DNA of 46,618 bases from an uncultured Ruminococcus sp. (GTDB lineage Bacteria > Bacillota > Clostridia > Oscillospirales > Ruminococcaceae), in assembly GCA_937926145.1 (NCBI GenBank), contig CALANW010000081.1, positions 1 to 46,618 of the forward strand, read 5' to 3'. Under the pieces are notes generated by a model, which was not told the origin of the DNA, made no database searches, and saw only the letters and a list, made by a program, of their open reading frames with translations. The translations under genes were made by a program, and so were the position numbers. Of this stretch, positions 41,599 through 46,618 are shown piece by piece. Positions within the stretch are counted from its first letter, which is position 1; every line of letters starts with the position of its first letter.

Positions 41599-43035
41599 CT
41601 ACTTCTTCCAAGTAACAGGCGCAAAAAGCAGCAGCATCGGGAAAAGCTCCAGTCTGCCTGCGAGCATATCAAATATCAGCACCATTTTGGAAAACGGTGA
41701 GAAGAATCCGAAATTCGCAGTCGGTCCTACAAGATCAAGTCCAGGGCCGATGTTGTTTATCGTCGTCGTAACGGCGGTGAAATTCGTTATCATATCATAA
41801 TCTTCAAAGGATATGCAGAGCAGAGATATCACAAAAACGAGGATATAGCATACCATAAACACGTTTACCGAGCGGATAACTTCGTGTTCGATCTCGTGCT
41901 GATCCATACGGATCTTCTTGACCTGCTTCGGGTGAATGAGCGTGTGAAGCTCCTTGCCCATACTCTTAAAGAGGATAACTATTCGGTAGACCTTTATTCC
42001 GCCGCCCGTACTGCCCGTGCAGGCGCCGATGAACATTATCAGAACGATTATCGTTCGTGAAAGCTCAGGCCAGAGGTTGAAATCGACCGCCGAAAATCCC
42101 GTTGAAGATATCACGGACGAAACGGTGAATATCGCACTGCGGAATGCTGCACCGACCGACGGGAAAAGATTTTTGATATTGACCGTGATGAGCGTCGTTG
42201 CGACAGCGATTATACCGAGGAAATACCACACCTCGGATATTTTCAGCGCATCTTTGAACTTCTTGCTCAGAATAAGGAAATAAACGTTGAAGTTTATTCC
42301 GAACAGTATCATAAACACCGTTACTACCATTCGCACGAACTCGGAATATCCTGCAAGTCCGTCATTTTTTACCGCAAAGCCGCCCGTTCCTGCGGTCGCA
42401 AAGGCGGTGTTCATCGCTTCAAAAACGGTCATTCCGCCGAAAAGAAGCAGGATAAACTCTATCGCCGTCATTACAAGATATATCGAATACAAAAGCAGCG
42501 CCGTCGTTTTTATCCTCGGCACAAGCTTGCTGACCGAGGGGCCCGGGCTTTCCGCTTTCATAATATGCAGATTTTGTCCGCCCGAGAGCGGCAGAAATGC
42601 CATAATGAATACAAGCACGCCCATTCCGCCGACCCAGTGCGTAAAGCTTCGCCACAAAAGCAGCGACTTAGGCATTGCCTCAACGTCGGAAAGTATCGTT
42701 GCGCCCGTTGTCGTGAAGCCCGAAACGGTTTCAAACAGCGCGTCAACATAGCTCGGTATAGCGCCCGAAAAGACGAACGGCAGAGCGCCGAACGCACTGA
42801 GAACTATCCAGCTGAGCGAAACTATAACATATCCGTCACGGGAATGCAGACTGCTCTCTTTCGGCTTTTTCATCGTTATCGGAACGCCTATCGCGGAGCA
42901 TACCGCTATTGTTATTATCAGCGGAACTATCGCAGCTTCACCGTAAACTATCGCCGCTATCAGCGGTATTATAAGAAAAAACGCCTCAAAAATCAATATC
43001 CAGCCAAGGATATAAACTATCATCGGAAAATTCAT
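41599..43035 (-). CDS. trkH: Trk/Ktr-type potassium uptake protein TrkH
   Basis: The membrane pore subunit of a K+ uptake system. The 478-aa protein has the four pore repeats of the TrkH/KtrB superfamily, with selectivity-filter segments SGFTTTGAT, GTGGFAVKND, SSTGFSAVD and NNIGPGLD. Hydrophobic helices flank each. About ten to twelve membrane segments are visible. It begins 21 nt after trkA and ends directly at a repeat element that precedes the terminator. K+ uptake through it would depend on the regulatory TrkA subunit encoded upstream. Confidence 0.95.
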   Translation of the reverse strand: MNFPMIVYILGWILIFEAFFLIIPLIAAIVYGEAAIVPLIITIAVCSAIGVPITMKKPKESSLHSRDGYVIVSLSWIVLSAFGALPFVFSGAIPSYVDALFETVSGFTTTGATILSDVEAMPKSLLLWRSFTHWVGGMGVLVFIMAFLPLSGGQNLHIMKAESPGPSVSKLVPRIKTTALLLYSIYLVMTAIEFILLLFGGMTVFEAMNTAFATAGTGGFAVKNDGLAGYSEFVRMVVTVFMILFGINFNVYFLILSKKFKDALKISEVWYFLGIIAVATTLITVNIKNLFPSVGAAFRSAIFTVSSVISSTGFSAVDFNLWPELSRTIIVLIMFIGACTGSTGGGIKVYRIVILFKSMGKELHTLIHPKQVKKIRMDQHEIEHEVIRSVNVFMVCYILVFVISLLCISFEDYDMITNFTAVTTTINNIGPGLDLVGPTANFGFFSPFSKMVLIFDMLAGRLELFPMLLLFAPVTWKK

Positions 43036-43056
43036 TTCTAATACCTCTGTCAGTCG

Positions 43057-44409
43057 TTAGTCAAGAATATCGGAAATATCGTGCGGACGGATATCCGAAA
43101 CAACGATGACCGAATCATTTTTCTCAATGACATCGCTGCCTCGCGGGATTATAACTCTGTTTCCGCGGAGAATTACCGCAACAAGAACGTTCGGTTTGAA
43201 TTTAAGCTCCATAAGCGGCTTTCCGAGTACGGGCGAAGTGTCCTTTATCAGAAATTCGGCAGCCTCCGCCTTGCCCTTGATGATGCTGTAAACGGTCTGA
43301 ACGTTGCTTCCGATAGTATTTTTCATCGCGCGGACATAGCTAACGATAAGCTCCGAGGTGATATTTTTCGGGTAGATTATCGAATCAAGGTCGAGCTGCT
43401 TTATAACATCGAAAAAGTCGATGCGGTTTATCTTTGTGACGAGCTTTTTGCAGCCCTTTACCCTCGCGAAAAGAGAGAGCATAATGTTTTCTTCGTCGAG
43501 GTTTGTGAGAGCGGCAAAGGAATTTGCATTTTCCAGTCCCTCTTCGAGAAGTATCTGCTGGTCTGCGGCATCTCCGCAGATAACGGTGACTTCGGGGAGC
43601 GCCGTACAGAGCTTTTCGCAGCGCTTAGGGTCTTTTTCGATAAGCTTGAGCGAAATTCCTGCTTTTCTGAGTATTCTGCAAAGGTAATAAGCGACATCAC
43701 CGCCGCCTGCTATCATACAATCCTTTACCTGATTGATCTTGTAGTCGATCTTTCGGAAAAATGCGTTTGCATTCGCTGGCGAAGCTATAACTGAGATAAT
43801 GTCCTTTTCCTCGAACACGAATTCACCGTTCGGGATAAACGCTTCGTCCCCTCTTTCGACCGTGCAGACGAGGACATCGCATTTAAGCTTCGTTGCTATC
43901 TCCTTGACGGAGCAGCCCGTAAGTACGCAGTTTTCGGGCAGACGGAACTTCATCAGATCGACCTTGCCCTTTGCGAAAGTATCTATCTTTATCGCCGACG
44001 GGAAACGAAGCACACGCGCTATCTCAGCCGCCGCCTGAAATTCGGGGTTTATTACCATTGCAAGTCCGAGTTCTTCCTTCAGATAAGGCGCTTCGGTGCT
44101 GTACTGAGGGTCACGCACACGGGCGATGGTCTGACAGTTACCTTCTTTCTTCGCGATAAGACAGCAGAGCAGATTGAGCTCGTCCGAACCCGTTACCGCG
44201 ATAAGAAGATCTGCGTCCCTGATGCCAGCCTCCTGCTGGACAAGGTGGGTCGCACCGTTTCCCGTCACACCGAGAACGTCAAGACGGGAAGTAACATCGT
44301 TCACCTTGGTCGAATCGACATCGATCACGGTAATGTTATCGCCCTCATCGTTAAGACGGTGGGCAAGCTCCTCTCCGACTTTTCCGCAGCCGACAATAAT
44401 TATATTCAA
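43057..44409 (-). CDS. trkA: Trk system potassium transporter subunit TrkA
   Basis: The cytoplasmic RCK-type gating subunit of the K+ transporter. The 450-aa protein contains two RCK_N (Rossmann) plus RCK_C units in tandem, the classic TrkA layout. The first Rossmann motif is intact (IIVGCGKVGEEL, G7-x-G9-x-x-G12). The second, MIAGGGDVAYYL, lacks the last glycine (Ala instead), so only the first site may bind NAD(H) fully. AGGAG precedes ATG 44409. It forms an operon with trkH and has its own promoter, divergent from the next gene. Confidence 0.95.
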   Translation of the reverse strand: MNIIIVGCGKVGEELAHRLNDEGDNITVIDVDSTKVNDVTSRLDVLGVTGNGATHLVQQEAGIRDADLLIAVTGSDELNLLCCLIAKKEGNCQTIARVRDPQYSTEAPYLKEELGLAMVINPEFQAAAEIARVLRFPSAIKIDTFAKGKVDLMKFRLPENCVLTGCSVKEIATKLKCDVLVCTVERGDEAFIPNGEFVFEEKDIISVIASPANANAFFRKIDYKINQVKDCMIAGGGDVAYYLCRILRKAGISLKLIEKDPKRCEKLCTALPEVTVICGDAADQQILLEEGLENANSFAALTNLDEENIMLSLFARVKGCKKLVTKINRIDFFDVIKQLDLDSIIYPKNITSELIVSYVRAMKNTIGSNVQTVYSIIKGKAEAAEFLIKDTSPVLGKPLMELKFKPNVLVAVILRGNRVIIPRGSDVIEKNDSVIVVSDIRPHDISDILD

Positions 44410-44462
44410 AACCGATCACACTCCTGAAAGGTCAAAAATCCTATTTTTTTCAATACATCGAT

Positions 44463-44491
44463 AGTATAGCACTTTTCAAAGGCTATGTCAA
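44463..44491 (-). promoter_or_regulatory. Promoter of trkA-trkH
   Basis: On the minus strand TTGACA (44491-44486) and TATACT (44468-44463) with a 17-bp spacer. The spacer contains CCTTTGAAAA, also present in the spacer of the divergent promoter at 44521. Confidence 0.75.
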
Positions 44492-44520
44492 CTGCGGTAT
44501 TTTATATTCGGAAAACACCG

Positions 44521-44549
44521 TTGACCTTTGAAAAACAGTGTGATATAAT
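44521..44549 (+). promoter_or_regulatory. Promoter of the 162-aa membrane protein gene
   Basis: TTGACC (44521-44526) and TATAAT (44544-44549) with a 17-bp spacer that begins TTTGAAAAA. Confidence 0.75.
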
Positions 44550-44588
44550 GTATTTGGTTTTATTAAATATGATAAAGGAGGTCAAAAA

Positions 44589-45077
44589 ATGCTGATAACA
44601 ATAATTTCATCGTTAATGATAATGGCTGCATATTTTCTTCTGTACGGCGGAGTGGGCTTTATTCAGGATAAGAGGTTTTTCTCCTCTGCACACAAGGATA
44701 TTTTAGCTGTTATCCCCGATAAGAAAGTAAGATTCCGAGGCGCTCATATAGTCGGCTGGGTGATGATCGCAGTATTGCTCCTGCTGTTTGCAGGCTCGCT
44801 CGTTCTCAACGTATGGGACGGAGTGAAAAACGGTTTCGGCTTTCTTAAATTCTTCGGAAGATTCATCGCGATGCTCTATATTATGGAAATTTACGATATT
44901 ATCTTCTTCGACTGGGTGCTGCTCTGCCACTCAAATTTCTTCCCGCATTTTTATCCCGAGGTCAAAGGCATAGTCGGACCGTATATGTTCGGCTACAATA
45001 AAAAGCAGCATATCATACATTTTATTGTATATATCCCCGTCTGCGCCGCAGCCGCATGGATCTGCACACTCTTCTAA
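44589..45077 (+). CDS. Small membrane protein of unknown function (162 aa)
   Basis: AAAGGAGG precedes ATG 44589. Four hydrophobic segments (about residues 3-22, 51-75, 86-108 and 141-160) alternate with short polar loops. A conserved-looking stretch FFDWVLLCHSNFFPHFYPEV lies in the third to fourth segment region, with His residues that could bind metal or heme; that is speculation. Family not recognised. It stands between the K+ operon and the ATC hydrolase region on its own promoter. A weak AAGCT/AGCTT hairpin with a T-rich tail (about 45112-45134) may end the transcript. Confidence 0.7.
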   Translation: MLITIISSLMIMAAYFLLYGGVGFIQDKRFFSSAHKDILAVIPDKKVRFRGAHIVGWVMIAVLLLLFAGSLVLNVWDGVKNGFGFLKFFGRFIAMLYIMEIYDIIFFDWVLLCHSNFFPHFYPEVKGIVGPYMFGYNKKQHIIHFIVYIPVCAAAAWICTLF

Positions 45078-45140
45078 GGCACATAAAAAGTATGATCTTC
45101 CTGCGATAATTTAAGCTGAAAAGCTTTTTATTTTATTCAA

Positions 45141-45160
45141 AAGTTACCCTACGCTAACTT
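45141..45160 (+). promoter_or_regulatory. DtxR-like metal-regulator operator, copy 1
   Basis: AAGTTA (45141-45146) and TAACTT (45155-45160) are perfect inverted halves around CCCTACGC. The shape resembles iron/manganese boxes of DtxR/IdeR-type regulators (TTAG...CTAA). It stands 20 nt before ATG 45180. A second copy lies at 46483. The regulator assignment is inference. Confidence 0.55.
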
Positions 45161-45179
45161 ACAGAAAGGACAGAAAACA

Positions 45180-45782
45180 ATGAAATATTCATTCCAAGCA
45201 TGGCTGTTCAGCAACTTTTACCACAGCGCCGTAAAAGCAGAGCTGAAAAAGCGCGGTTTTCCCAAAAGCACCGCGCAGAAGACAGCAAAGGAAAACAAGG
45301 CTATCGTTCTTCGTGCAAAGGAGATCGGAAAATCAAGACTTGTAAGCTCATACATAATGGCAAGCTACTACATCGCTCTTAACCGCAGTACGGGAAAGTC
45401 TGCGGAAGAAAATTTCGAAATATTCCGTGACGGCCTATGCGCTTCAAAGCTTTTCCGCAAGGCGCTCGGCAACGCCGAAAGCTACCTTGACCCGAAGAAA
45501 ATGGAGGGACGGCTCAAATGGTCGGAAGAAAGCCATAAGCGGCTGTATGAAAATGACTGGGTCGTTGATATCCTCCCCGGAAACGGCGAATATGACCTCG
45601 GATATGATTATCTCGAATGCGGAGCGTGTAAACTCTGCAAAGACGAGGGCTGTCCCGAGATCACGCGGTATATCTGCCGAATGGATTTTGTCCTCGCCGA
45701 TATAATGGATATGAAGCTTGTTCGTACGGGTACTATTGCAGAGGGTGCAAAGCTTTGCGATTTCCGATACAGCAAAAAATAA
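45180..45782 (+). CDS. L-2-amino-thiazoline-4-carboxylic acid (ATC) hydrolase family protein
   Basis: A 200-aa protein of the ATC hydrolase family (named for an enzyme that opens the ring of ATC on the way to L-cysteine). The N-terminal half is helical and basic. The C-terminal half carries the family's cysteine motif: CGACKLCKDEGCPEITRYIC (about residues 147-166) followed by MDF. The Cys spacing suggests a bound metal or Fe-S centre. The true substrate of gut members is unknown. AGAAAGGA precedes ATG 45180. The DtxR-like box directly upstream suggests metal-dependent expression. It is followed by element A2 and an HXXEE gene. Confidence 0.8.
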   Translation: MKYSFQAWLFSNFYHSAVKAELKKRGFPKSTAQKTAKENKAIVLRAKEIGKSRLVSSYIMASYYIALNRSTGKSAEENFEIFRDGLCASKLFRKALGNAESYLDPKKMEGRLKWSEESHKRLYENDWVVDILPGNGEYDLGYDYLECGACKLCKDEGCPEITRYICRMDFVLADIMDMKLVRTGTIAEGAKLCDFRYSKK

Positions 45783-45808
45783 AACAAAAAGTTTACGTCT
45801 GCGTTTAA

Positions 45809-45923
45809 TACTGACTTTTAATCAAAGTGCAGACAAAAAATCGGCGCAAAAGCCATATAAAGCTGTTAAACAGCTACGAGCTTTTGCTTGATTTTTTATA
45901 CACTTTCAGTTTAAAAATTAGTA
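45809..45923. repeat. Miniature inverted-repeat element, copy A2 (115 bp)
   Basis: From TACTGACTTTTAATCAAAG to CTTTCAGTTTAAAAATTAGTA, flanked by TAA on both sides (a 3-bp duplication). The loop holds AGCTGTTAAACAGCT, the 15-bp feature that distinguishes the long form from A1. The next gene's ribosome binding site AAGGAGG begins right at the element's edge. Confidence 0.85.
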
Positions 45924-45935
45924 TAAGGAGGTACA

Positions 45936-46457
45936 ATGGAAAAATACATCTGGCTGTTCCCCATTATCTTTATTTTTCACGATATGGAGGAAATTATCGG
46001 ATTTGGGATATGGCTGAAAAACAACAAAAAGCTGCTTGGAGAAAAGTACCCGAAAATCCTCAGTACATACAAGGATTTCTCCACAGAGGGCTTCGCTTTG
46101 GCGGTGTTTGAAGAGCTTGCCGTGTGCATCGCAGTGTCCGCACTCACACTTGCCGATATCGATTTTATAAAGTATATGTGGCTCGGCGCATTTGCTGCCT
46201 GCACACTGCATTTTGTTATCCATATCGGTCAGGCGATCGTCCTAAGGCAGTATATCCCTGCGACCGCCACGAGTATTATCTGCCTGCCGATAAGCGTGTG
46301 GATACTGTACCGCTGTTTTTCATCGATAAGCGGCAATTGGCTTTATGCGGCGGCTTTTATCGCTTTGGGTATAGTATTGGTTGCGGTAAATCTGAAATTC
46401 GCGCAGAAGCTCATCGGTATGTTTACAAGAAAAGCGGGAATTCCGCCGATAGTTTAA
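45936..46457 (+). CDS. HXXEE domain-containing membrane protein
   Basis: A 173-aa membrane protein of the HXXEE family. The motif FHDMEEI (H-x-x-E-E; about residues 14-20) lies in the first hydrophobic segment. Further conserved-type residues are TEGFALAVFEEL (about 49-60) and ALHFVIHIGQA-like HFVIHIGQA (about 88-96). About five membrane segments are visible. Function is unknown in the family; the His/Glu set suggests metal binding. AAGGAGG lies 6 nt before ATG 45936. It is flanked on both sides by copies of the same miniature element. Confidence 0.85.
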   Translation: MEKYIWLFPIIFIFHDMEEIIGFGIWLKNNKKLLGEKYPKILSTYKDFSTEGFALAVFEELAVCIAVSALTLADIDFIKYMWLGAFAACTLHFVIHIGQAIVLRQYIPATATSIICLPISVWILYRCFSSISGNWLYAAAFIALGIVLVAVNLKFAQKLIGMFTRKAGIPPIV

Positions 46458-46548
46458 GTGAACGCTTTTATTTTTTGCCCAGAAGTTACCCTAAGCTAAC
46501 TTTGCCAAAAAAGAAAACAATATGAAAAAAGTTTACGCCTGCGTTTAA
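46458..46548 (+). promoter_or_regulatory. Second DtxR-like box and gene-less leader
   Basis: AAGTTA...TAACTT occurs at 46483-46502, differing from copy 1 only in the centre. As at 45141 it is preceded by GCTTTTATTTT-like sequence and followed by GAAAACAATATGAAA. The frame then reads only MKKVYACV before TAA. The text after it (GTTTACGCCTGCGTTTAA) matches the sequence after the ATC hydrolase gene. It looks like the leader and tail of a duplicated locus with the gene deleted. Confidence 0.5.
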
Positions 46549-46618
46549 TACTAATTTTTAATCAAAGTGTAGACAAAAAATCGGCGCAAAAGCCATATAA
46601 AGCTGTTAAACAGCTACG
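46549..46618. repeat. Miniature inverted-repeat element, copy A3 (cut by window end)
   Basis: The left 70 bp are nearly identical to A2, including the AGCTGTTAAACAGCT loop. The right arm lies outside the window. The left flank is TAA, as in A2. Confidence 0.8.

Noticed and set aside
46521..46547. Short peptide MKKVYACV as a gene
   Set aside because: Only eight codons; more likely a junction left by deletion of a duplicated gene.

Overview
The window looks like chromosome of a low-to-mid GC Gram-positive Clostridia, most likely an Oscillospiraceae member close to Ruminococcus. The evidence is the dcw gene order, strong AAGGAGG-type ribosome binding sites, canonical TTGACA-17-TATAAT promoters, lipoproteins with Cys lipoboxes, no outer-membrane genes, and families typical of gut Clostridia (HXXEE, ATC hydrolase, InlB-type repeats, CPBP proteases). 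The genus is inference; no database was searched.

Layout. (1) 246-14866: a division and cell-wall (dcw) cluster, all on +: mraZ, rsmH, ftsL-like, a PASTA class B PBP, a fused murE-murF, mraY, ftsW, murG, murA, ftsQ, then ftsZ behind its own promoter. murD, murC and ftsA are not here. Direct repeats in front of mraZ look like MraZ operator sites. (2) 15216-19065: two FecR-type membrane-anchored surface proteins (the second with four InlB B-repeats) and a cyclophilin lipoprotein. (3) 19097-24940: tRNA-Pro(GGG), MFS transporter, cysteine desulfurase, an ECF-type S component, a CPBP protease and RNase HI. (4) 25079-29916: an orphan solute-binding lipoprotein with a perfect cre-type operator, convergent with a Ca2+/Mn2+-type P-ATPase preceded by a yybP-ykoY-like (Mn2+) riboswitch; a 422-bp mobile element lies between them, inside a duplicated terminator. 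(5) 30019-37968: a membrane protein, tRNA-Leu(UAA), a SWIM zinc-finger protein, a GH3 beta-glucosidase gene with an in-frame amber codon, a tandem pair of small membrane proteins (the first with an in-frame TGA), and a LysR regulator. (6) 37976-41360: lipoproteins and a small zinc-ribbon-like gene broken by a miniature element. (7) 41398-46618: a trkA-trkH potassium uptake operon, a small membrane protein, an ATC hydrolase behind a DtxR-like operator, an HXXEE membrane protein, and a second operator/leader whose gene is missing.

Much of the unexplained structure is repetitive DNA. Five copies of one small palindromic element family (100 or about 115 bp, ends TACT...AGTA, TNA-type target duplications) lie at 4816, 39038, 39391, 45809 and 46549. 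A separate element of about 150-180 bp sits directly after the stop codons of both ftsZ and trkH and before their terminators. A 382-bp composite of hairpins fills the gap at 23002-23383. I saw no CRISPR array, prophage, transposase gene or rRNA.
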